A stretch of 6,005 nucleotides of DNA from an uncultured Ruminococcus sp. (GCA_937942105.1 CALDFS010000299.1:1-6005); one strand, 5' to 3'. Counted from the stretch's first letter, positions 1-5,091 are shown. A program made the numbers and translations. Notes: generated from the letters alone by a model not told the origin.

Positions 1-96
1 CATGAGCTTGAGGACCTTACCACCTCGGTATTTGCTCTTGAGGAAAACACTGACAAGTCTATGGATGGCTTCACCAACTGGTGGATGGCACCGTAA
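1..96 (+). CDS. C-terminal end of an unidentified protein (5' partial)
   Basis: The first 32 codons of frame 1 read open and end with TAA at 94-96, giving a 31-residue tail that starts HELEDLTTSVFALEE and ends NWWMAP. The tail is acidic at first, with a Trp-Trp pair close to the C-terminus. I do not recognise a family from so short a piece. It is judged real because the reading is open from the window edge and is followed after 34 bp by a strong intrinsic terminator on the same strand, as expected for the last gene of a transcription unit. Confidence 0.6.
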   Translation, partial: HELEDLTTSVFALEENTDKSMDGFTNWWMAP

Positions 97-121
97 ATAA
101 ACTTAATCTAATCGAATAATG

Positions 122-228
122 ATTATAAAGCCCCCGCCGCTGTGAAAAAAACACAGCGGCGGGGGACTTTTAAAGATGGAGAACCCTCGGCAGATATAAC
201 TTTATTTCAAAGTATACCGTTTCGGGAT
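122..228 (-). ncRNA. Candidate short RNA from the 235-263 promoter
   Basis: This is an inferred transcript from about 228 down to the hairpin at 165-131. It contains a small stem (ACTTT 199-203 with AAAGT 209-213, extendable by TATA on both sides past one bulge) and then the 14-bp GC-rich hairpin with seven U in the loop. No ATG with a ribosome binding site was found in it. It resembles no riboswitch or small RNA family that I can name. The 3' side has only a weak U run, so termination there is uncertain. It would run convergent to the gene ending at 96. Confidence 0.3.
127..172 (+). terminator. Rho-independent terminator after the first gene
   Basis: A perfect 14-bp GC-rich stem pairs 131-144 (CCCCCGCCGCTGTG) with 152-165 (CACAGCGGCGGGGG) around a loop of seven A. 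Flanking AAAG (127-130) can pair with CTTT (167-170) past one bulged A, and a short T run follows. It lies 34 bp after the stop codon at 94-96. Read on the minus strand the same hairpin has a T7 loop and is followed by CTTTATAAT, so it might also stop leftward transcripts, though less convincingly. Confidence 0.88.
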
Positions 229-255
229 ATATCCATTATACCATATTGGTATAAT
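213..255. repeat. Operator-like palindromes in the xre upstream region
   Basis: Three symmetric elements lie in 43 bp. First, TATACC (213-218), five bases, then GGGATA (224-229), an inverted repeat with one mismatch. Second, GGATATATCC (225-234), a perfect 10-bp palindrome. Third, ATTATACCA (235-243), TAT, then TGGTATAAT (247-255), perfect 9-bp arms. The two TATACC-N5-GG(G/T)ATA units start 24 bp apart. The third palindrome contains a TATAAT hexamer facing outward on each strand. Binding by the adjacent XRE protein is possible but only inferred. Confidence 0.45.
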
Positions 256-263
256 TATGTCAA
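235..263 (-). promoter_or_regulatory. Consensus minus-strand promoter with no gene downstream
   Basis: Read leftward, the sequence has -35 TTGACA (263-258), a 17-nt spacer and -10 TATAAT (240-235). The -10 is preceded by TGG, which makes it an extended -10. All twelve consensus positions match. Transcription would start near 228 and meet the hairpin at 165-131, giving an RNA of roughly 100 nt. No open reading frame with a start and ribosome binding site is seen on that strand. Confidence 0.6.
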
Positions 264-289
264 TAGATAAAATGCTTTTTTCATTTTAA

Positions 290-321
290 TTGATAAAATT
301 TCGGTTTTGTACAATTATAAT
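290..321 (+). promoter_or_regulatory. Probable xre promoter
   Basis: A perfect -10 TATAAT lies at 316-321 and TTGATA at 290-295, but the spacer of 20 nt is longer than usual. An alternative is TTGTAC (307-312) with TATAGA (331-336). A further possible start is the rightward extended -10 TGGTATAAT at 247-255. TGATAAAA occurs at 291-298 and again at 321-328, exactly 30 bp apart, next to the -35 and -10 elements, a layout that would suit autoregulation. The exact start site cannot be decided from sequence alone. Confidence 0.5.
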
Positions 322-353
322 GATAAAAAGTATAGAAAAATTGACGAGGTATT

Positions 354-560
354 ATGAGATTAAAGGAACTGCGAAAAAAGAAACATCTTTCACAGCTGAA
401 AATGGCAATGGATTTGCATATGAATCAAAACAGTATAAGCAGATACGAAAACATGGAACGTCAGGCGGACTATGCAACCCTTATTAAAATAGCCGATTAT
501 TTTGACGTATCCATTGACTACCTTCTTGGAAGGACGGATAATCCAAGAATAAACAGGTGA
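354..560 (+). CDS. XRE-family (Cro/CI-like) DNA-binding regulator, 68 aa
   Basis: The protein is almost entirely one helix-turn-helix domain of the XRE/HTH_3 family. Residues 1-58 carry the family pattern: MRLKELRKKKHLSQ opens the domain, NQNSISRYENM is the recognition-helix segment, and TLIKIADYFDVSIDYLLGRTD closes it. No sensor or multimerisation domain follows, as is usual for these short Firmicutes repressors. The start is supported by GAGG at 346-349, four bases before the ATG. The gene lies alone on its strand and meets the polymerase gene tail to tail with only base 561 between stop codons. Small XRE proteins often repress their own promoter, and repeats upstream fit that, but the target is not shown by the sequence. 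A longer overlapping frame starting at 290 is a shadow. Confidence 0.9.
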   Translation: MRLKELRKKKHLSQLKMAMDLHMNQNSISRYENMERQADYATLIKIADYFDVSIDYLLGRTDNPRINR

Positions 561-561
561 G

Positions 562-1776
562 CTACTGTGCCTCTAAAAGCTCGATATGATTGTAGACGTT
601 GAGCTTTTTATGGGCGGAATAAAGCTCGTTCTGCATTCTTGCGGGGTAAATTATTCTTTTCCCGAACCGCGAGCGCAGAGAGTCCGATACATCGGCGAGC
701 TTTTCCTGCTTTTCAAGCCTTTGGGGGTCGCAGAACATTGAATACTGCCTGCCGTCCTGTGCGGATATAAGGTTTATGCCGCGTATGCCTACAGCTCTTA
801 TCGGCAGATGCCAGTCGAACCGCTCCGCAAGCGCCAACGGGGGACGAAGGGGATAATCCAAGCGCATCTGATATTCGCGGTAGGCTAAATCGTTGGTTTT
901 TACGGATATGCACACTCCGCAGGCACAAAGCCCGTCCCGGCGCATCCTTTCGGTCACCTGGTCAGCCAGCGAAAGCATTACATGCCATACCTGAGAGCTG
1001 TCGGTAAGGTCGTAGCGCAGGGTGGTGGAGTTGCCGACCGACTTTACCTCGCGGGTGTAGCTTAACTCGTGGACGGCGGAATCGTCGAAGCCGTTTACGG
1101 CTCTCCATATACATATTCCTGCCTTTCCCAAGCGGCGTGCAAGAGTTCCGGGGTCAGCCTTTGAAAGCTCGCCAAGGGTGAATATCCCGCACTTTGCAAG
1201 CGCCTTCTGGGTCGCAGGACCTATGCCTATCATCTCGCCGACGGCGAGATTTTTTATTTTGTCCATATAGCCTTCTTTTGTAAGGACGGTTATGGCATCC
1301 GGTTTTTTCATATCCGAGCCTAATTTTGCAAGCACCTTTGTAAAGCTTACGCCCACCGATATTGTAAGACCGGTTTCGCGCTTGACGGTTTCCTTGATAT
1401 CAAACGCAATCTTTTCATTCGAGCCGAACAGATAGTGCGAGCCGGTTATATCAAGCCAGCATTCGTCTAAGCCGAACGGCTCTACAAGGTCGGTATACCG
1501 CGAGTAGATTTCGCGCACCTGCTTTGAAACGGCAGCGTATTTTTCCATGTGTGGGCTTACGATTACAAGGGATGGGCACTTTGCCTTGGCCTCGTATATG
1601 GTTTCGGCGGTTTTTATGCCATAGGATTTGGCAAGATAGTTTTTGGCGAGAACGATTCCCGCTCTGTCCTCTATACTTCCGCAGACGGCTATTGGCTTGT
1701 CGGCAAGGGATGGGTCGTCGCGTATTTCAACAGATGCGTAGAAGTTGTTCAGGTCGCAGTGAAGAACGTCTTTCAT
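562..1776 (-). CDS. dinB: Y-family DNA polymerase (DinB/UmuC type, Pol IV-like)
   Basis: This is a translesion DNA polymerase that copies past damaged bases at low fidelity, normally working with the sliding clamp. At 404 aa it is longer than E. coli Pol IV (351 aa). Visible features are: the N-terminal catalytic motif HCDLNNFYASVE with metal ligand D8 and steric-gate residue Y13; the second catalytic motif GLDECWLD with D104 and E105; the palm motif SVGVSFTKVLAKLGSDMKKPD (140-160); a helix-hairpin-helix segment around 178-204; and a little-finger domain from about 240 to 345. QYSMF (344-348) resembles a clamp-binding motif. The ATG is set by GGAGG at 1790-1786, nine bases upstream. Its promoter carries three LexA-type boxes, so SOS induction is likely. 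The gene is complete with no frameshift. Substrate range and membership of the DinB rather than UvrX-like branch are inferred. Confidence 0.95.
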   Translation of the reverse strand: MKDVLHCDLNNFYASVEIRDDPSLADKPIAVCGSIEDRAGIVLAKNYLAKSYGIKTAETIYEAKAKCPSLVIVSPHMEKYAAVSKQVREIYSRYTDLVEPFGLDECWLDITGSHYLFGSNEKIAFDIKETVKRETGLTISVGVSFTKVLAKLGSDMKKPDAITVLTKEGYMDKIKNLAVGEMIGIGPATQKALAKCGIFTLGELSKADPGTLARRLGKAGICIWRAVNGFDDSAVHELSYTREVKSVGNSTTLRYDLTDSSQVWHVMLSLADQVTERMRRDGLCACGVCISVKTNDLAYREYQMRLDYPLRPPLALAERFDWHLPIRAVGIRGINLISAQDGRQYSMFCDPQRLEKQEKLADVSDSLRSRFGKRIIYPARMQNELYSAHKKLNVYNHIELLEAQ

Positions 1777-1797
1777 ATCCGGTTTCCTCCGTAAAAA

Positions 1798-1841
1798 GAA
1801 CTTATGTTCTGAACGTTTGTTCTATTATAGCACATATGTTC
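1798..1841 (-). promoter_or_regulatory. Three tandem LexA (SOS) boxes at dinB
   Basis: The Firmicutes LexA/DinR box is known as CGAACRNRYGTTYC. Three matches to its GAAC-N4-GTTC core lie in 44 bp. Box A, 1798-1809, is GAACTTATGTTC. Box B, 1811-1822, is GAACGTTTGTTC and on the minus strand (GAACAAACGTTC) fits the whole core consensus. Box C, 1830-1841, is GCACATATGTTC, one base off a perfect palindrome, and sits between -35 and -10. Boxes A and B are separated by one base. Box B overlaps the expected start site and box A lies just downstream. Confidence 0.85.
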
Positions 1842-1852
1842 GAGGAAGTCAA
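1824..1852 (-). promoter_or_regulatory. dinB promoter
   Basis: Reading leftward, -35 TTGACT (1852-1847), a 17-nt spacer and -10 TATAAT (1829-1824) form a near-consensus sigma-A promoter. The start site would be near 1817, giving a leader of about 40 nt that includes the GGAGG ribosome binding site. One LexA-type box lies in the spacer and another covers the start site, so repressor binding would block polymerase directly. Confidence 0.88.
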
Positions 1853-1887
1853 GGGATGTTGGGGTGATTTTTTGGACGAAAGGGAGG

Positions 1888-2036
1888 TGCGGCTTGCGCC
1901 GCAAGTGATGGTGCTCGCTTTGCTCGCTGTGATGTCGCTTCGCTTGTGATATCGCTCGCTTACGCTCGCTGTGATGTGCGGCTAACGCCGCGTTGAGGGC
2001 AACCATTTCACCATGCGGTGAAATGCGCTTACGCCG
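1888..2036. repeat. Array of small hairpins with GTGATG/GTGATA linkers
   Basis: GTGATG or GTGATA occurs at 1905, 1929, 1946 and 1971, separating short GC-rich units. Hairpins seen are TGCGGC/GCCGCA (1888-1893 with 1898-1903, loop TTGC), GCGGC/GCCGC (1978-1982 with 1987-1991, loop TAAC), GTTG/CAAC (1992-1995 with 2000-2003) and, directly abutting, CATTTCACC/GGTGAAATG (2004-2012 with 2017-2025, loop ATGC). The middle units are rich in CGCTCGCT-type direct repeats. This looks like a REP-like intergenic repeat cluster. Open frames across it translate to low-complexity Arg/His/Ser-rich peptides and are not believed. Confidence 0.65.
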
Positions 2037-2060
2037 ACAGATTTTAAGAGAACGGCTGCC

Positions 2061-2080
2061 GCCGACGCTTTTCGCTCGGC
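2061..2080. repeat. GC-rich hairpin
   Basis: GCCGA (2061-2065) pairs with TCGGC (2076-2080) around a 10-nt loop that begins CGCTTTT. It continues the structured stretch that starts at 1888. No gene is seen around it, and there is no T run to suggest a terminator. Confidence 0.4.
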
Positions 2081-2158
2081 TTACGCCATCGCGGCTTTTG
2101 TTTGCTTTTGGTTCTGCTGTGGGGCTTATCATACGCGGTTTCCCGACCGGCGCGCCCA

Positions 2159-2206
2159 GCAGACGGCTCAAACATTGTAATCGTCGTACTTTTGTTTGAC
2201 GTCTGC
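2159..2206. repeat. Bulged inverted repeat with 14-bp stem
   Basis: GCAGACG (2159-2165) pairs with CGTCTGC (2200-2206), and TCAAACA (2168-2174) pairs with TGTTTGA (2193-2199). The two helices stack with a 2-nt bulge (GC, 2166-2167) and enclose an 18-nt loop. No T run follows on either strand, so it is not an obvious terminator. It overlaps the end of the possible minus-strand gene remnant that stops at 2168-2170. Confidence 0.5.
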
Positions 2207-2263
2207 CGCGTTTACTCCATCTTTGGACTTGGCTTTGCTGTGTGAGAAGCTTTCTGCATTGTC
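2168..2263 (-). pseudogene. Possible C-terminal remnant of a lost gene
   Basis: On the minus strand a 31-codon stretch (2263-2171) ends with TGA at 2170-2168. It is bounded upstream by an in-frame TAA (2266-2264) and has no start codon of its own. The peptide, with segments such as SHSKAKSKDGVNAADV and KQKYDDYNV, is hydrophilic and mixed in composition, unlike the low-complexity translation of the neighbouring hairpin array. It reads like the tail of a real protein. No family is recognised. A chance open frame is a serious alternative. Confidence 0.2.
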
Positions 2264-2339
2264 TTATACTTTCTCTTATAACCTAAGGATGTAAACGCCG
2301 GACTTATGTGTATCTATCGCAGTATTGAGAAGGAGAACA
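2207..2339. other. Intergenic stretch with no feature recognised
   Basis: Apart from the upstream part of the possible minus-strand remnant, I see no gene, hairpin or promoter of note here. Frames that cross it are uninterrupted only by chance and lack ribosome binding sites. Confidence 0.5.
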
Positions 2340-2454
2340 CTGAGTGCGGGCGGAGGCTTGGACGCTTTGTGTCCGGGCGACATTGTCGCCCACGCGCTAT
2401 GCGCGTAAGCCTCCGTTGCCCCGGACTGTGGAGGGCGCGCATCCCCGCTGAGTG
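2340..2454. repeat. Four-way-junction palindromic element flanked by direct repeats
   Basis: Positions 2351-2415 fold into four helices that abut with no unpaired base at the junction. The closing stem is CGGAGGCTT (2351-2359) with AAGCCTCCG (2407-2415). Inside it are GGAC/GTCC (2360-2363, 2371-2374), GGGCGAC/GTCGCCC (2375-2381, 2385-2391, loop ATT) and ACGCGC/GCGCGT (2392-2397, 2401-2406, loop TAT). CTGAGTG occurs as a direct repeat at 2340-2346 and 2448-2454, and the sequence between them begins CGGG and ends CCCG. This resembles a small non-autonomous mobile or REP-like element. A structured RNA is the alternative. No coding capacity is credible. Confidence 0.6.
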
Positions 2455-2552
2455 AACTTTCTGCCGCCATTGGTCTTGATATTTTGTCTTTTTCAATAAA
2501 CCTCAGCGCGATTGTTTTTCTAAGTTTATGCATTTGTTCTTGCCGATTCCTA

Positions 2553-2581
2553 TTGATTTTTTCGCAGGGGAAGTATATAAT
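2553..2581 (+). promoter_or_regulatory. typA promoter
   Basis: -35 TTGATT (2553-2558), a 17-nt spacer and a perfect -10 TATAAT (2576-2581) predict a start near 2588 and a leader of about 40 nt. No riboswitch or upstream open frame is seen in the leader. Confidence 0.85.
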
Positions 2582-2612
2582 TAATAAGATAATAACAGTC
2601 TTTTTGAAAGAA

Positions 2613-2618
2613 AAGGGG
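2613..2618 (+). promoter_or_regulatory. Ribosome binding site that fixes the TTG start of typA
   Basis: AAGGGG lies eight bases before TTG at 2627-2629. No ATG or GTG start lies between this site and the GTPase P-loop, so the TTG must be used for the gene to encode the family's N-terminus. Confidence 0.8.
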
Positions 2619-2626
2619 AAGTTAAT

Positions 2627-4444
2627 TTGATAAGACACGATTTAAGAAACGTTGCGATAATCGCCCATGTTGACCACGGAAAGACCACCCTTGTTGATGG
2701 TATGCTTCGTCAGAGCGGCACCTTCAGAGCCAATCAGACCGTAAGCGAAAGGGTTATGGACTCTAACGATATCGAGCGTGAAAGAGGTATCACTATTCTT
2801 GCCAAGAACACCTCGGTTATGTACAATAACATCAAAATTAATATTATAGACACCCCCGGTCATGCTGATTTCGGCGGGGAGGTTGAAAGAATACTCAAGA
2901 TGGTTGACGGCGTTATCCTGCTTGTTGACGCTGCCGAAGGTCCCATGCCGCAGACAAGGTTCGTTTTGCAGCACGCCCTGGAGCTTGGTCACAGGGTAAT
3001 AATAGTTATAAACAAGATAGACCGCCCCGATGCAAGAATCAATGAGGTCATAGACGAGTGCTATGAGCTTCTGATGGATCTGAACGCCTCGGATGAGCAG
3101 CTTGATTCGCCTATCCTGTTCTGCTCGGGAAGGGACGGCACGGCTTCTTTGGACCAGAATGTTCCTGGAACCGACCTTAAGCCTTTGTTTGACAAGATAA
3201 TCGAGTACATCCCCGAGCCTGAGGGTGAGCCGGAGGAGCCTTTGCAGCTGTTGGTATCATCCATCGACTATAACGACTATGTGGGAAGAATTGCAATCGG
3301 CAAGATTGAGCGCGGCTCGATAAGGGTAAATCAGGAGGTTATAATAGGCGACTATCACGGTACCAAGAAGGAATATCGCGGCAAGATTGTCACCCTTTAT
3401 CAGATAGCAGGGCTTGAAAGAGTTCCGGCGGAAACTGCGACTGTCGGCGATATCGTGTGCATAAGCGGTATTGAGAATATCACCATCGGCGATACTATAT
3501 GCGACATAACCAAGTATGAGCCGCTTCCGTTTGTTAAGATAAGCGAGCCTACCGTTGAAATGACCTTCTCGGTAAATGATTCGCCTTTTGCCGGCAGAGA
3601 GGGAAAGTTTGTTACCTCCCGCCATATAAGGGAAAGGCTTTTCAAGGAGCTTTTGAAGGACGTATCCCTGAGAGTCACCGAGACTGATTCGACCGATTCC
3701 TTCAAGGTCGCCGGAAGGGGAGAGATGCACCTTTCAATCCTGATAGAAAACATGCGCAGAGAGGGCTACGAGCTTGGCGTTTCCACCCCCAGAGTGCTTT
3801 ATAGGGAAATTGACGGCAAGCTCTGCGAGCCTATTGAGGAGCTTGTTGTGGACGTTCCAGAAGCCAGCCTTGGCGCAGTCATGGAAAAGATGGGCACCCG
3901 CAAGGGCGAAATGGTTTCAATGACGCCGCTTGGCTCACGCATGAGAGTAGTCTTCCACGTTCCTGCAAGGGGATTGTTCGGATATCGAAACGAGTTCCTT
4001 ACAGATACCAAGGGCGAGGGAATAATGAGCTCGGTATTCTACGAATATCAGCAGTATAAGGGCGATATCCCGCGCCGCTCTAACGGCTCTTTGGTTGCCT
4101 TTGAATCGGGCGAGGCTGTTACCTACGGTTTGTACAACGCTCAGGAAAGAGGAGCGCTGTTCATCGGAGCAGGCGTTCAGGTTTACGAGGGCATGATAGT
4201 CGGCGTATCCCCCAAGCCGGGCGATTTGGTTGTAAATGTCTGCAAGAAAAAGCACCTTACAAACACCCGTGCCAGCGGCTCGGATGATGCTTTAAGGCTG
4301 ATTCCGCCAAGAATCCTGAGCCTTGAGGACAGCCTGGAGTTCATCGCCGATGACGAGCTTGTTGAGGTAACGCCAAAGAGCATAAGGCTTCGCAAGAAGA
4401 CGCTTTCAAATGTTCAGAGGGCTAAGGACAGGGCTAAGATGTGA
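2627..4444 (+). CDS. typA: Ribosome-associated translational GTPase TypA/BipA
   Basis: TypA/BipA is a cytoplasmic GTPase of the EF-G/LepA class that binds the 70S ribosome and aids 50S assembly and growth under stress, notably in the cold. At 605 aa it is full length for the family. GTP-binding motifs are visible: G1 AHVDHGKTT (13-21), the switch I segment RERGITI with T56, G3 DTPGH (75-79), G4 NKID (129-132) and G5 around CSG (166-168), where most members have SA. A beta-barrel domain II starts near 206, EF-G-like domains follow to about 475, and the BipA-specific C-terminal domain holds KKHLTNTRASGSDDALRL (541-558). It starts at TTG with a good ribosome binding site. It has its own promoter and a strong terminator, so it is probably transcribed alone. 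It is the surest identification in the window. Confidence 0.98.
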   Translation: MIRHDLRNVAIIAHVDHGKTTLVDGMLRQSGTFRANQTVSERVMDSNDIERERGITILAKNTSVMYNNIKINIIDTPGHADFGGEVERILKMVDGVILLVDAAEGPMPQTRFVLQHALELGHRVIIVINKIDRPDARINEVIDECYELLMDLNASDEQLDSPILFCSGRDGTASLDQNVPGTDLKPLFDKIIEYIPEPEGEPEEPLQLLVSSIDYNDYVGRIAIGKIERGSIRVNQEVIIGDYHGTKKEYRGKIVTLYQIAGLERVPAETATVGDIVCISGIENITIGDTICDITKYEPLPFVKISEPTVEMTFSVNDSPFAGREGKFVTSRHIRERLFKELLKDVSLRVTETDSTDSFKVAGRGEMHLSILIENMRREGYELGVSTPRVLYREIDGKLCEPIEELVVDVPEASLGAVMEKMGTRKGEMVSMTPLGSRMRVVFHVPARGLFGYRNEFLTDTKGEGIMSSVFYEYQQYKGDIPRRSNGSLVAFESGEAVTYGLYNAQERGALFIGAGVQVYEGMIVGVSPKPGDLVVNVCKKKHLTNTRASGSDDALRLIPPRILSLEDSLEFIADDELVEVTPKSIRLRKKTLSNVQRAKDRAKM

Positions 4445-4462
4445 TATCTCATAATTAAGAAC

Positions 4463-4508
4463 AAAGCTCCCTTTGCAGACGGATTATATCTGCAAAGGGA
4501 GCTTTTAT
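4463..4508 (+). terminator. Rho-independent terminator of typA
   Basis: A perfect 17-bp stem pairs 4463-4479 with 4489-4505 (core GCTCCCTTTGCAGA with TCTGCAAAGGGAGC) around a 9-nt loop, ending in a TTTT run. It starts 18 bp after the typA stop codon. Confidence 0.93.
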
Positions 4509-4536
4509 AGCTTGCGTTCGTATTCACTGCAAAATA

Positions 4537-4573
4537 AAAAACAGCCGGCAGCATTTCGCTGTCAGCTGTTTTT
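4537..4573 (-). terminator. Rho-independent terminator of the lipoprotein gene
   Basis: AAAAACAGC (4537-4545) pairs with GCTGTTTTT (4565-4573), and the inner CAGC (4549-4552) pairs with GCTG (4558-4561). One C-A mismatch and one G-T pair lie between. Leftward transcripts from the minus-strand gene ending at 4586 would run through the stem into GCTGTTTTTTATTTT. The arms also carry T runs on the plus strand, so it may act in both directions and back up the typA terminator. Confidence 0.88.
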
Positions 4574-4585
4574 CGTTGCTTTTAA

Positions 4586-4972
4586 TTATTCAGCAGCAGG
4601 AGCTTCGCCCTCAACATAGTTAGCACCGTAGTATGCAATACCGGATGTGATATTCTGCATAACATCCAAAGTGGAGTCATAAACAAACTCGGTAACAGTG
4701 CCGTCATTCTGAGTGAAGGTGACAATGCTGGATTCCTTGTCGCCGCCGTTATCAGACAGAGTGTAGGTACCTTCGTAGACCAAATCGGTGTTGATGGTGT
4801 TGGTGATCTTCATGGTGCCGCTCTCAGCCTTCTCGTCGTAAGCGCCCAGTTCGATGACGGAAGTCTGGGTGCTGTCCTGATAGGTTCCTACAGGGCAAAC
4901 AAGAGTTCCGCAGGCGGTGAATACGCAAAGAACCATAACGAGTGCCAGTGCTACAGAAATTAATCTTTTCAT
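4586..4972 (-). CDS. Small predicted lipoprotein of unknown function, 128 aa
   Basis: The N-terminus is a lipoprotein signal: MKR, then a hydrophobic run (LISVALALVMVLCVF), then a lipobox-like VFTAC with the acceptor cysteine at residue 21. The mature part of about 108 residues is polar and rich in Thr, Ser, Gly and Asp. It alternates in a beta-strand-like way (GTMKITNTINTDLVYEGTYTL, TVTEFVYDSTLDV) and ends in an Ala/Glu-rich tail. It should be anchored to the outer face of the cell membrane. No catalytic motif is seen and I do not recognise the family. GGGGG at 4987-4983, ten bases before the ATG, is the ribosome binding site. A consensus promoter and its own terminator make it a single-gene unit converging on typA. 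Phe at the -3 lipobox position is less common but tolerated. Confidence 0.82.
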   Translation of the reverse strand: MKRLISVALALVMVLCVFTACGTLVCPVGTYQDSTQTSVIELGAYDEKAESGTMKITNTINTDLVYEGTYTLSDNGGDKESSIVTFTQNDGTVTEFVYDSTLDVMQNITSGIAYYGANYVEGEAPAAE

Positions 4973-5026
4973 TTCAATTAATCCCCCGATAAATTTAATT
5001 TAGTCGATTATGTCAATCGCAACTTT

Positions 5027-5055
5027 ATTATAATCCTTATAAATGTAGTTGTCAA
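5027..5055 (-). promoter_or_regulatory. Consensus promoter of the lipoprotein gene
   Basis: Leftward, TTGACA (5055-5050), a 17-nt spacer and TATAAT (5032-5027) match the sigma-A consensus at all twelve positions, so strong expression is expected unless repressed. The start would be near 5020, leaving a leader of about 48 nt. An inverted repeat CGATT (5005-5009) and AATCG (5015-5019) lies at the start of the transcript and might be an operator. Confidence 0.85.
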
Positions 5056-5091
5056 CAAATTCTATCGCATTTTCATATAACATTGTGACAA

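Noticed and set aside
290..487. 65-codon plus-strand frame overlapping xre
   Set aside because: It overlaps xre in another frame, starts inside the promoter region and has no family resemblance; xre has the ribosome binding site and a clear HTH.
1524..1949. 141-codon plus-strand frame opposite the start of dinB
   Set aside because: It is a shadow of a well-supported polymerase gene and continues through that gene's promoter.
1773..2171. 132-codon open frame on the minus strand upstream of dinB
   Set aside because: It runs through the dinB promoter, the LexA boxes and the hairpin array. The translation is low-complexity (repeats of His, Ser, Glu, Arg) with no family signal or ribosome binding site.
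2582..2626. Riboswitch or leader peptide in the typA 5' leader
   Set aside because: The leader is only about 40 nt, AT-rich, and shows no stable fold or upstream start codon.
2276..2638. 120-codon open frame on the minus strand before typA
   Set aside because: It crosses the typA promoter and start and the four-way-junction element. It has no ribosome binding site, and its length is explained by the lack of stops in GC-rich palindromes.
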